DNA of 64,000 bases, taken from assembly GCA_964630925.1 (NCBI GenBank), contig CAZVZK010000008.1, positions 62,001 to 126,000 on the forward strand, given 5' to 3'. The position numbers and the translations under genes were made by a program. The notes below the pieces were generated by a model. The model had not been told where the DNA came from. It saw only the letters and a list, made by a program, of their open reading frames with translations, and made no database searches. This document shows positions 15,598 through 23,774 of this stretch, piece after piece. Numbering within the stretch: position 1 is the stretch's first letter; every line of letters starts with the position of its first letter. The stretch comes from RGDT01 sp964630925. Lineage in GTDB: Bacteria; Planctomycetota; Planctomycetia; Gemmatales; Gemmataceae.

Positions 15598-16317
15598 ATG
15601 GCGGAGAAACGCCGGTTCCTCGACGTCTGGATCGTGGAGTCGAACACCGTCTACCAGGAGGTGCCGTTCGAGGTCGTCGCCGACTGGCTGCAGCAGGGCC
15701 GCCTCCTCGCCGACGACATGTGCAAGCCGTCGGGCACCAAGGACTGGAACCGCATCGGCGGCCACCCCGACCTCGAGCCGTACCTCATCAAGGAGGAGCC
15801 GAACCGCCCCGACGACCAGGCGGAGGCGTTGGAGCCGATCATCGACCCCGGCCTCAATTACCGCCGCCGCCACGACGAAGAGGATGAGGACGTGGACATG
15901 ATCCCCCTCATCGACGTGAGCCTCGTGCTGCTGATCTACTTCATGCTGGCCGCCGGCGGGGCCGCCGCGGCGTCGCTCATCCGCACGCCGGCGGCGGAGC
16001 ACGGCAGCATGGTGCCCAACCCGTCGGCGGTGCGCATCGACATCGGCCCGGACCCGGCCGACGGCACGCCGGTCTACTCCGTCGGCGAGGGCGGAGCGCC
16101 CCCGGCGGAGGACGACAAGGACCTGCGTTCGCTCCAGGCCGTCCTGAACCGCGTGCAGGCGGCGTTGAACCGCCGCGACGACAAGGCCGAGGTCATCATC
16201 AACCTCGACAAGAACCTGCCGGCGAAGCTGGGCCGCGACGTGCTCCTGGCCCTGCGTGCCGAGCCGTTCCGCTCCAAGGTGTCGGCCAACTTCTACGGCG
16301 TGAGTGAGAAAGAGTGA
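15598..16317 (+). CDS. ExbD/TolR family protein with GYF-like N-terminal domain
   Basis: A 239-aa protein. Residues 1-60 resemble a GYF_2-type ligand-binding module (FLDVWIVESNTVYQEVPFEV, VADWLQQGRLLADDMCKPSG). A linker follows, then the ExbD core with one membrane helix at 101-121: DVDMIPLIDVSLVLLIYFML contains the proton-carrying Asp. The periplasmic part ends VIINLDKNLPAKLGRDVLLA and FYGVSEKE. A cytoplasmic N-terminal module ahead of the helix is not part of classical ExbD and may bind a partner. GGAGGCACCAG precedes the ATG. Its stop overlaps the next ATG by one base. Confidence 0.85.
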   Translation: MAEKRRFLDVWIVESNTVYQEVPFEVVADWLQQGRLLADDMCKPSGTKDWNRIGGHPDLEPYLIKEEPNRPDDQAEALEPIIDPGLNYRRRHDEEDEDVDMIPLIDVSLVLLIYFMLAAGGAAAASLIRTPAAEHGSMVPNPSAVRIDIGPDPADGTPVYSVGEGGAPPAEDDKDLRSLQAVLNRVQAALNRRDDKAEVIINLDKNLPAKLGRDVLLALRAEPFRSKVSANFYGVSEKE

Positions 16318-16925
16318 TGCAGCTCTGGAAGGTCCGCCACGAGGGGTCGCCACAGCACGTCGAGATGCCGCTGCCGGTCCTCGCGCAGGCGTTGGCCGAC
16401 GGCGAGTGGGAGCTGACCGACGAGACGATGGGCCCCGACGATGCCGACTGGTCCATCATCGAGGAGCACCCGGCGCTGGAGGAGGTCGTCGCCGACATCG
16501 AGGAGCCGCCGCCGGCCCCGCACGACGAGGAGGCCCACCTCGACATGACGGCCCTGATCGACGTGTGCATGGTGCTGCTGATCTTCACCATCCTGACGAC
16601 GACGGTGGCCGCCATCCAGAAGCAGTTGGAGGCGCCGACCGCCGAGAAGGGCAAGGCGGGGGTGAAGGTCGTCACCAAGGACAAGGTGGCCGAGCAGATG
16701 ATCCACGTCGTGGCGAAGGTGGTCAACGGCGAGACGGTCATCAAGGTCGAGGACAAGGAGGTCAAGCTCGACGACCTGCGTGGCGAGCTGCGGAAGTACG
16801 CGACGGCGACGCGCTCGGGCCTGCTGCTGGAGCACGACGACTTCGTGCCGCAGGACGTGGTGGTGCAGATCATCGACAAGGCCAAGGGCGCGGGCCTCAG
16901 CCGCGTTCACATGCTGGTGCCGTAG
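16317..16925 (+). CDS. Second ExbD/TolR family protein with GYF-like N-terminus
   Basis: A 202-aa paralogue of the preceding gene. Residues 1-55 are again GYF_2-like (MQLWKVRHEGSPQHVEMPLP, LADGEWELTDETMGPDDADW). The membrane helix lies at about 77-100, DMTALIDVCMVLLIFTILTT, with the conserved Asp. The periplasmic segment is Lys/Val-rich. The ATG at 16317 overlaps the upstream TGA (TGATG). The in-frame GTG one codon earlier is possible but unnecessary. Two different ExbD proteins with one ExbB suggest a heteromeric stator. It converges with a TonB-like gene on the other strand. Confidence 0.85.
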   Translation: MQLWKVRHEGSPQHVEMPLPVLAQALADGEWELTDETMGPDDADWSIIEEHPALEEVVADIEEPPPAPHDEEAHLDMTALIDVCMVLLIFTILTTTVAAIQKQLEAPTAEKGKAGVKVVTKDKVAEQMIHVVAKVVNGETVIKVEDKEVKLDDLRGELRKYATATRSGLLLEHDDFVPQDVVVQIIDKAKGAGLSRVHMLVP

Positions 16926-16965
16926 CGGAGCGCTGCGCCGGGGCGGCGATCGGCCCCACGGGGCG

Positions 16966-18030
16966 TCACCGCTTCATGTTGACGCTGACCAGCTCGGGCC
17001 GGTAGCCGCCGCGCCCGTCGGGCACGGCGCGGAAGTTCGTCTCGTCGAGCTTGTCCTCGTCCCAGCGCTGCCGCAGCGTGCCGGTGACGTAACTCTTCTC
17101 CATGTCGAAGAGCTGCTTCTCCAGCTTCTCCGGCATGAACGCGATGAACTTGGGCGGCAGCGGCTGCATCGTCAGGCCCAGCGCCCCGAGGATGTCGCCC
17201 ACCGAGTGCGGCTTGTCGTCGATCCAGTAGATGCGCTGGATGGACGAGATGTCCTCCACGTTCGCCCGCGCGCCGGGCCGCAGGTCGCGGACGATCTTGT
17301 AGCCGTCGGCGGTGGGGAAGGCCAGGATGGCGCCGAGGGCGCGGAGCTGGGCCAGGTACTCCGGGCCGGTGCGGGCGGTGAAACGCATGTGCCAGCGCAG
17401 CATGCGCTTTTCGCGGGCATTGAGTTTCGCCTTGCCCGCCCCCTTGCCGGGGCCCTCGCCGACGCCCTCGCCTTCGCCCTTGCCGCCCTCCTTGCCCGAG
17501 CCGCCCTTGCCCGCGCCGGGCACCGGGCCGTCGCCGGTGGGCCGGAGCCGCTTGCGCAGGTCGTCATCGAGCTTGGCGAAGGCGCGGGCTGACTCGCTCT
17601 TGGTCTCGTTGATGAACCGGGCCGTGGCGGGGTCGAATTTCTGCTCGATCGCCTTCACCTCGACCGGCGAGAGCTTGGGCGGCGGGGGGATATCGTCCTG
17701 GCCGGGCAGCGTCTCGTCGCCCTTGCCGGTGTCCTCGGGGATCCCGCCGATGCCCTTGCCCTTATCGACACCGCCCTTGTGCCCGCCGCCGCCGCCCAGG
17801 TCGAGGCGGACCGGCTCGACGGGCATCGAGCGCCCGCCGCCGCCGAACCACGCGGCGGCGTAGATGCCCAAAAACAGCAGCGTCCCGCCCACGAGGATGT
17901 GGAGGCCGACGGAGCCGGCCAGCGAGAGCGGCGCCTCGCCGTGCGGCGAGTAGCGCTTCCAGTATTTCTCCTCCGGCGGCACCCTCAGCACGGGCGTGGC
18001 GGATTTCGGCTCCTGTGTCGCGGTGGCCAT
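16966..18030 (-). CDS. TonB-like single-pass membrane protein, Gly-rich linker
   Basis: A 354-aa protein. A cytoplasmic stretch with KYWKRYSPHGEAPLSLAGS leads into one membrane helix at about 36-58 (VGLHILVGGTLLFLGIYAAA). Then come a Gly/Lys/Pro-rich extended linker with repeats of GKGEGEG type and a globular C-terminus (YKIVRDLRPGARANVEDISS). The topology is that of TonB/TolA, but I do not see the TonB C-terminal YP-x-A motif. Its location opposite ExbB-ExbD-ExbD suggests it is the energy-transducing partner; this is inference. The start at 18030 has a strong Shine-Dalgarno (AGGAGGGA); the frame upstream of it is not protein-like. Confidence 0.75.
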   Translation of the reverse strand: MATATQEPKSATPVLRVPPEEKYWKRYSPHGEAPLSLAGSVGLHILVGGTLLFLGIYAAAWFGGGGRSMPVEPVRLDLGGGGGHKGGVDKGKGIGGIPEDTGKGDETLPGQDDIPPPPKLSPVEVKAIEQKFDPATARFINETKSESARAFAKLDDDLRKRLRPTGDGPVPGAGKGGSGKEGGKGEGEGVGEGPGKGAGKAKLNAREKRMLRWHMRFTARTGPEYLAQLRALGAILAFPTADGYKIVRDLRPGARANVEDISSIQRIYWIDDKPHSVGDILGALGLTMQPLPPKFIAFMPEKLEKQLFDMEKSYVTGTLRQRWDEDKLDETNFRAVPDGRGGYRPELVSVNMKR

Positions 18031-18255
18031 GGCGCGTCCCTCCTCCCTTCCAGGGTATCTCACGCGCGGAGGGGCTGGCAAGCGAGAAATCGCCGGCCGA
18101 TGCCGCACAGCCCTGTGCGAATCCGGAGCAGTGGCCCCCAATGAGCCGTGCCCCCGCTCGCCGGCCGCACCGTTCCCCGAGGGGGCCACGCCGGTGGTGG
18201 GGCGGCATGAGGCGTGCATCAGCCCCCATCAGCTCACACCCGAAGGAGACTGCCG

Positions 18256-21200
18256 ATGCGCCCCCTCCTGTGTCTGCTCCTGGTGCCAGCCTTCCTGCAC
18301 GCGGCCGCCCCGCCGGCGCGCCTGACCGAGATGCAAGGGAAGCTACAGCTCGTCGCCGCCTTCCTCATCCGCGCCGCCCAGACCCAGTGGGACGCCTTCA
18401 AGGAGGAGGAGGCGATCACCTCGATGGGGCAGGCACTCGCCGTCGTGGAGGATGTGTACGGGCGGGTCTCCGCGGCCGGCCTGGGGGCGCGACGCCAGCT
18501 GGCGGGCTGGCAGGGGCAGCGGGGCCGCTGGTCGGAGGCCGCCGAGCACCAGAAGAGGATCTGGGGCGTGCTGTCGGCCCTGCGCGGGCCCGACGACTGG
18601 CGCGCCCGCGACGCCTACCGGGACTGGCGGGAGGCCGGCAGCCAGGCCGGCCGCACCCTCCGGCAGCGAGAGACGCTGCGCCAGGCCAGGGCCATCCACG
18701 CCGACGCGACGGCCCGCCTGCGCAAAGGCGAGGTGGGGAAGGCCCTCCACGGGATGAGGCTTGTGGCCGAGGCCTACAAGGAGGTGCTGGGGGAGGGGCA
18801 CCACGACTACGCCACCGCCCTCAACGACCTGGCCGTCCTGCTACAGGATTCAGGCGACCTGGAGGCGGCCCTCCCCGTGGCACGCAGGGCCCTGGACATC
18901 CGCGTGAAGGCCCTCGGCGGTGTTCACCCCCAGGTCGCGCAGAGCCTCAACACCCTCGCCAACGTGTCCCGGGCGATGGGGGATCACGCCCTCGCCTTGC
19001 GGCCGGCCGAGGTGGCCCTGGCCATCGCCTGGGCCACCCTCGGCACCCAGGACCCCGTCTCCGCCGTCTACCTGAGCAATTTGGGCACGCTCCGCAAGGA
19101 GATCGGGGACTTCCGCTCGGCCCTGCCCCTGCTGCGGCGTGCCCACGACGTGCTTGTCGAGGCCGGGGATGGGTGGCTGCTCGAGTACGCCAGCTGCCTC
19201 AACAACCTGGGCGAGGTCTATTTGTGCCTCGGCGACCACCGCACGGCGCTCGGCCTGTTGCGGGATGCCCTGAACCGGCTCAAGACGTTCGGGGGCGAGA
19301 AGGGCCCCACCTACGCGACGGCCCTGAACAACCTGGCCGCGCTCCACCGCGATCTGGGCGACCTCAAGGGCGCCCTGCCGCTGTACGAGAAGGCGCTGGC
19401 GCTCTTCAAGGAGGCCCACGGCGAGAAGCACCCCACGTACCTGACCGCCCTGAACAACCTGGGCGAGCTGCTCATGTCGGCCGGTAGCCGCGAGGCGGCC
19501 CGGCTGGCGCTCCGCAAGGCCCTGACCCTCAAGAAGGAGGCCCTGGGGGAGAAGCACGCCAGCTACGCGGCCACCCTGGCCAACCTGTCCTGGCTCGGCA
19601 TCGAGGAGGGCGATCTGAAGACGGCGCTCGTCTACGGCAGGCGGGCGCAGGCGGTGTACCGGGAGGCGCTCGGGGAGAACCACCCCCACTCCGCCGCCGC
19701 CCTGCACGCGCTGGCCAACCTGCACGTCCTGGCCGGCGAGGCCTGGCGTGCCCTCTCGCCCTCGCGACGCGCGCTCGAGACCGCCCTCGCCCACCTCGAG
19801 GACAGCGCCGCCGTCCAGTCCGACCGCCAGCAGCTCCTCGCCGCCGCGGCGTTCCGCGGCCACCTCGACCTCCGCCTCTCGGTTCCCGACGACGCCGGCG
19901 CCTACTCCTGGACGCCGCTGCTGGCCTGGAAGGGCTCGCTCCTGCTCCGCCAGCAGCAGCTCCGCCTCACCCTCCGCCTGTCGGCCCACCCCGCGGCGGC
20001 GGCCGCCGCCGGACGCCTCCAGACCGTCACGAGACACCTCGCCGCCTTGCGGCTGTCGCCGGCGGCCACCCGCGAGCGTCTGGAGGCCCTCCGGGTGGAG
20101 CAGGAGGAGGCGCAGGCGGCCCTCTCCCGGCTGTCCGCCGACTTCCTCAACCATCGTGCCCGCGAGCGGCCCACCCCCGAGGCCGTCGTCCGGTCCGTCC
20201 CGGCCGATGCGGTGCTCGTCGATTTCCTCTTCTACCGCCGGCTCGTGCTCGGCGGCTTCGCCGGCAGGCCGATGTTCCAGCGGCAGCTCGTGGCCTTCGT
20301 GACGCGCGGGGGCCGTAAGCCGGCACGGGTCGATCTCGGCCCGGCCGGCCCCATCGAGGAGGCCGCGGAGGTGTGGCGCAGGGACCTGATCCGGCGCCGC
20401 CCCGGGGAGAGGGAGTCCGCCCGCTCCCTCCACCGCCTGCTCTGGGCCCCCCTGGAGAAGCACGTCGAGGGGGCCAAGGTGGTGCTGGTGTCGCCGGACG
20501 GCGTGCTGGGGACGGTGCCGTTCTGCGCCCTGCCTGGGAAGAAGGAGGGGGCCTTCCTGATCGAGGACGCGCCCGTCGCCGTGATCCCCGTGCCCCGCTC
20601 CCTGCCCGCCCTCCTGCGGCCCTCCGCCGCCGCGGGCCGTCTCAAGCCTTCGCTCCTGACCGTCGGCGGGCTGCGCTACGACCCGCCTGCGGGGGCGGCC
20701 GCCCCGCGTGCGGACGCGGCGGCACGCCTCCCCCCGAGGGACGCCCGTGAGGAGTTCGCCGAGCTGGAGGGCACCGGCCCGGAGGCCGACGCCGTGCGTG
20801 CCTCCTTCCGCCGTCTCTTCCCCGCCGGGACGGGGCCCGACCTGCGTGGTGGCCGCGCAACAAAGGCGGCCGTGCGCAAGGCCCTGTCCTCGGTCCGTTA
20901 CGCGCACCTCGCCACCCACGGCTACTTCGCCCCCGAGAAGATCAGGAGCGCGTTCGACGACGCGGAGGGGGCGAGGCCTGGCAGGGAGCCGAGGGTGATC
21001 GGATGGCACCCGCTCCTGCTCTCGGGCCTGGCATTGAGTGACGCCAACCGCGAGCCGAAGGAGGGTGAGGAGGGCGGCATCCTCACCGCACTCGAAGTCT
21101 CCGAATGGGACCTATCGAAGTTGGAATTGGCCGTCCTCAGCGCCTGCGAGACCGGCCTGGGTGTGGTGGCGGGCGGGGAGGGGTTGCTGGGCATGCAACG

Positions 21201-21447
21201 CGCCTTCCAGGCCGCCGGCTGCCGCTCGGTCATCGCCAGCCTGTGGAAGGTGGATGACGATGCCACGCTCTGGCTGATGTCGCGCCTGTACACGGCCGCC
21301 TGGGACACCAGGGAGCCTGCCGGCATGGCCGAGGCTCTGCGGCGGGCGCAGCTGGCGATGCTGCGTGAGGCACGCGCGGGGCGCGAGCCGTACCGCGCCG
21401 CCCCCTACTTCTGGGCCGGCTTCGTCCTTTCCGGCGACTGGCGATGA
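18256..21447 (+). CDS. CHAT-TPR caspase-like protein, solitary copy
   Basis: A 1063-aa protein. Signal-peptide-like start (MRPLLCLLLVPAFLHAAAPP). Residues about 160-500 are 42-residue kinesin-light-chain-type TPRs (for example YATALNNLAALHRDLGDLKG then ALPLYEKALALFKEAHGEKH). A helical linker follows, then a C-terminal CHAT domain with catalytic His888 (HLATHGYF) and Cys964 (LSACETGLG) and the closing FWAGFVLSGDWR. CHAT domains are caspase-fold cysteine proteases that cut partners recognised through repeats. GAAGGAG lies 7 nt before the ATG. It is the same subfamily as the array at 37-52 kb but stands alone and keeps a longer insert around the GW..LLLSGL segment. Confidence 0.88.
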   Translation: MRPLLCLLLVPAFLHAAAPPARLTEMQGKLQLVAAFLIRAAQTQWDAFKEEEAITSMGQALAVVEDVYGRVSAAGLGARRQLAGWQGQRGRWSEAAEHQKRIWGVLSALRGPDDWRARDAYRDWREAGSQAGRTLRQRETLRQARAIHADATARLRKGEVGKALHGMRLVAEAYKEVLGEGHHDYATALNDLAVLLQDSGDLEAALPVARRALDIRVKALGGVHPQVAQSLNTLANVSRAMGDHALALRPAEVALAIAWATLGTQDPVSAVYLSNLGTLRKEIGDFRSALPLLRRAHDVLVEAGDGWLLEYASCLNNLGEVYLCLGDHRTALGLLRDALNRLKTFGGEKGPTYATALNNLAALHRDLGDLKGALPLYEKALALFKEAHGEKHPTYLTALNNLGELLMSAGSREAARLALRKALTLKKEALGEKHASYAATLANLSWLGIEEGDLKTALVYGRRAQAVYREALGENHPHSAAALHALANLHVLAGEAWRALSPSRRALETALAHLEDSAAVQSDRQQLLAAAAFRGHLDLRLSVPDDAGAYSWTPLLAWKGSLLLRQQQLRLTLRLSAHPAAAAAAGRLQTVTRHLAALRLSPAATRERLEALRVEQEEAQAALSRLSADFLNHRARERPTPEAVVRSVPADAVLVDFLFYRRLVLGGFAGRPMFQRQLVAFVTRGGRKPARVDLGPAGPIEEAAEVWRRDLIRRRPGERESARSLHRLLWAPLEKHVEGAKVVLVSPDGVLGTVPFCALPGKKEGAFLIEDAPVAVIPVPRSLPALLRPSAAAGRLKPSLLTVGGLRYDPPAGAAAPRADAAARLPPRDAREEFAELEGTGPEADAVRASFRRLFPAGTGPDLRGGRATKAAVRKALSSVRYAHLATHGYFAPEKIRSAFDDAEGARPGREPRVIGWHPLLLSGLALSDANREPKEGEEGGILTALEVSEWDLSKLELAVLSACETGLGVVAGGEGLLGMQRAFQAAGCRSVIASLWKVDDDATLWLMSRLYTAAWDTREPAGMAEALRRAQLAMLREARAGREPYRAAPYFWAGFVLSGDWR

Positions 21448-21477
21448 GCCTGCCTTGGCCCCCGCGACGGGGCAGGC
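21448..21477. terminator. Hairpin between convergent genes
   Basis: GCCTG and CAGGC enclose CCCCG-CGA-CGGGG, forming a strong interrupted hairpin immediately after the CHAT stop, before the convergent gene ending at 21495. There is no T-tract. Confidence 0.4.
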
Positions 21478-21494
21478 GTCCACGGCCGGGCCGC

Positions 21495-21827
21495 CTACCG
21501 CAGCTCGATGTCGAACGTCTGCTCTCCCGTCTTGACGTTCACCTTGACCGATGACGTGGCCTCGCCGGCATACTTCTCCGGGACACCCTTCCCCTCGACG
21601 GTCACCACCCAGCCGCCCTCCGGCACACGCCGGAGCGTGTACTTCCCGTCGGCGGCTATTTTCACGCCCACGAACTCGCCGCCGGGCAGGTGGAAGATGA
21701 TCCGCCCGGCCTCGACGGGCTTGCCCTTGTAGGTGACCACGCCCGACACCTTGCCGTCACCGGCCAAGGCGGCCCCGCCCAGGGAGGCGAGCGTGACGAG
21801 CAGCAGGGCGGTTCTCTGTAACGACAT
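21495..21827 (-). CDS. Exported small carboxypeptidase-regulatory-like (transthyretin-type) protein
   Basis: A 110-aa protein with a signal peptide (LLLVTLASLGGAALAG) followed by one beta-sandwich domain: KVSGVVTYKGKPVEAGRIIF, HLPGGEFVGVKIAADGKYTL, GGWVVTVEGKGVPEKYAGEA, ending VNVKTGEQTFDIELR. This is the common planctomycete secreted carboxypeptidase regulatory-like domain. Its function is unknown, probably envelope-associated. GAGGAG precedes the ATG at 21827; the longer frame upstream overlaps the DinB gene antisense and is not used. Confidence 0.8.
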   Translation of the reverse strand: MSLQRTALLLVTLASLGGAALAGDGKVSGVVTYKGKPVEAGRIIFHLPGGEFVGVKIAADGKYTLRRVPEGGWVVTVEGKGVPEKYAGEATSSVKVNVKTGEQTFDIELR

Positions 21828-21864
21828 CGTCTCCTCCTGTGACCGTGCGGTGCCGTCGATCCCG

Positions 21865-21873
21865 TGATACAAT
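21865..21873 (+). promoter_or_regulatory. Extended -10 promoter of the DinB-family gene
   Basis: TG-A-TACAAT, an extended -10 box (TACAAT at 21868-21873), 28 nt before the ATG at 21901. No clear -35, as expected for extended -10 promoters. Confidence 0.45.
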
Positions 21874-21900
21874 AGCCCGCAACCGAAGTGGGGGTGAGGA

Positions 21901-22383
21901 ATGGACCGGATGACGGACGCCATCGAGCGGCTGCGCTTCGCCGTCGCCACCCTGCCGGGCGTCCTCGCCCGCATCCCCGAGGCCGAGAGCGAGCGGCGTC
22001 CCGCCCCCGAGCGCTGGACGAAGAAGGAGGTCGTCGGCCACCTCATCGACTCCGCGTCGAACAACCACCAGCGTTTCGTGCGCGGCCAGCTCGCATCCGG
22101 GCAGGCCTTCCCGCGCTACGAGCAGGAGGGCTGGGTACGTGTCCAGAACTACCAGGCCGCCGGGTGGCCCGCCCTCATCGACCTGTGGCGGGCGTACAAC
22201 GCGCACCTCCTCCACGTCGCCGGGCAGATGGCCGACGAGGGGCGGCGGGCCACCTGCCGTGTCGGCGACGGGGGCGAGGTCACGCTCGAGTGGCTGTTCG
22301 TGGACTACGTCGATCACCTCGAGCATCACCTGCGGATCATGCTCGGCGGGTGGGGGAACGGGGCGCCCGCCGGCGCCTCCTAG
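21901..22383 (+). CDS. DinB-family metal-dependent protein
   Basis: A 160-aa four-helix-bundle protein of the DinB/YfiT superfamily. Pattern: RWTKKEVVGHLIDSASNNHQ with His47 and His56, a central GWVRVQNYQAAGWPALIDLW, and a closing DYVDHLEHHLRIML with the last metal His. Family members bind Ni or Zn and include thiol-dependent S-transferases, though many are uncharacterised. Substrate unknown. Start ATG at 21901 behind GTGAGGA. It converges on the M16 peptidase pair. Confidence 0.85.
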   Translation: MDRMTDAIERLRFAVATLPGVLARIPEAESERRPAPERWTKKEVVGHLIDSASNNHQRFVRGQLASGQAFPRYEQEGWVRVQNYQAAGWPALIDLWRAYNAHLLHVAGQMADEGRRATCRVGDGGEVTLEWLFVDYVDHLEHHLRIMLGGWGNGAPAGAS

Positions 22384-22412
22384 CCCCACGTCGATGACGG
22401 CCTGTGGCAGGC

Positions 22413-23648
22413 TCACGCCTCCAACTTCTCCAACGGCCCCAACGCCAGCGAGGTCTGTCGCGTCAGCGGGTACTTCTCCGTCACGCGGCGCAGGTCCGCC
22501 AGCGTCACCGCCTCGTACAACCGCAGGTCGTCGTCCACCGAGCGGTACTCGCCCTGATACATCCAATTCATCCCCACCGGCACCAGCCGCCCACGCGGAC
22601 GCTCGCCGCTGCGGACCAGCCGCGACAGGAGCTTGCTCTTCGCCGTCTCCAGCTCGTCCTCGGTGATCCCCTTCTCCTGCACCTCCGCCAGCACACGCTT
22701 CAGGATCGCCACGTTCGACGCCGCCTTCTCCGGCTCGCAGCTCATCGACGTGTAATACACCCCCGTCCCGTCGTACTCGTGGAACGAGCAGCCCGCCGAG
22801 TCCGTCAGGCCCGGGTCGATCAGCTCCCAGTACAGACGGCTCCCCGAGTCGTCGCCCACCGCCATGCTCAGCAGGTCCGCCGCGTAGCGCAGCGGCGACG
22901 CCGCCGCCGGCCCCGGCGACATCAGGATCACGTACTGCTGCGCCACCTTGGGCTTGTGGATCAGGTGTGACGTGGCCGTCCCGTCTGTCTCCGTGATGCC
23001 GGCGCGCACCGCCTCGCCCGTGGGCCATCCGGCGCAGTACTTCTCCGCCAGCCTCACCACCTCGTCGAACTCGAACTTGCCCGTGGCCACCATCGTGATG
23101 TTGGCCGCGACGTAGCGGCGGCGGTGGTACGCCTCCATCTCGTCGCGCTTCATATCCGTGATGCTCTGCGGCGTGCCGAGGATGCTCTTGGCCAGGTCGT
23201 GCGGCCCGAAGTACTTGACCTTGGCGTGGTCGTACGCCGACCAGTGCGGCATGTCCTCGTACCGCCCGATCTCGTTGATGATGACCTTCTTCTCCATGTC
23301 GAAGTCGTCCTGGCGGAGGACGGGCCGGAGGAGCCCCGAAACGATGTCGGCCGCGTCGGGCAGGTACTCCGGCAGCACCGCCGCGTGGTAGACGGTGGAC
23401 TCCTCGCTGGTGAAGGCGTTGTAGTCGGCGCCGATGCGGTCGAAGTCGCGGTTGACCTCCTCGGCGGTGCGCTTGTCGGAGCCCTTGAACGCCATGTGTT
23501 CGAGGAAGTGCGACACGCCGCACACCTCCGGCGTCTCGTCGCGAGAGCCGGTGCGGACGAAGAAGCCGACGGCGACGCTGCGCGCCTGCGGCGCCGACTC
23601 GCCGATGACCGTCAGACCGTTGGACAGCTTGTGATGGTGAAACGGCAT
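22413..23648 (-). CDS. M16-family zinc metallopeptidase, catalytic subunit
   Basis: A 411-aa insulinase/processing-peptidase family protein. The inverted zinc motif HxxEH is intact (SHFLEHMAFKGS, H47-E50-H51), and the downstream Glu lies in EKKVIINEIGRYED. C-terminal half: GSRLYWELIDPGLTDSAGCS. Members act as heterodimers in which one partner supplies the zinc site and the other an Arg/Tyr substrate-binding loop. The next gene upstream in transcription encodes that partner. A palindromic element separates the two genes. No signal peptide, so probably cytoplasmic or peripheral. Confidence 0.9.
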   Translation of the reverse strand: MPFHHHKLSNGLTVIGESAPQARSVAVGFFVRTGSRDETPEVCGVSHFLEHMAFKGSDKRTAEEVNRDFDRIGADYNAFTSEESTVYHAAVLPEYLPDAADIVSGLLRPVLRQDDFDMEKKVIINEIGRYEDMPHWSAYDHAKVKYFGPHDLAKSILGTPQSITDMKRDEMEAYHRRRYVAANITMVATGKFEFDEVVRLAEKYCAGWPTGEAVRAGITETDGTATSHLIHKPKVAQQYVILMSPGPAAASPLRYAADLLSMAVGDDSGSRLYWELIDPGLTDSAGCSFHEYDGTGVYYTSMSCEPEKAASNVAILKRVLAEVQEKGITEDELETAKSKLLSRLVRSGERPRGRLVPVGMNWMYQGEYRSVDDDLRLYEAVTLADLRRVTEKYPLTRQTSLALGPLEKLEA

Positions 23649-23673
23649 GTGGCTATCGCTCCGATGTCTTCCC

Positions 23674-23774
23674 AGGCGAGCGGCGGGGCGTGAGCCCGCC
23701 GTGTCAGCGCGTGTGCCGGACCGTCACGTCCACGTCCGGCGTAGGCACGGCGGGCTCACGCCCCGCCGCTCGCC
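23674..23774. repeat. Long palindromic element, family A copy 2
   Basis: Arms 23674-23703 and 23746-23774, perfect over 29 bp, beginning AGGCGAGCGGCGGGGCGTGA. It lies between the two M16 genes, and its right arm runs into the second gene, providing that gene's last codons and TGA stop. It shares arm and inner sequence with copy 1 at 9369. Confidence 0.8.
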
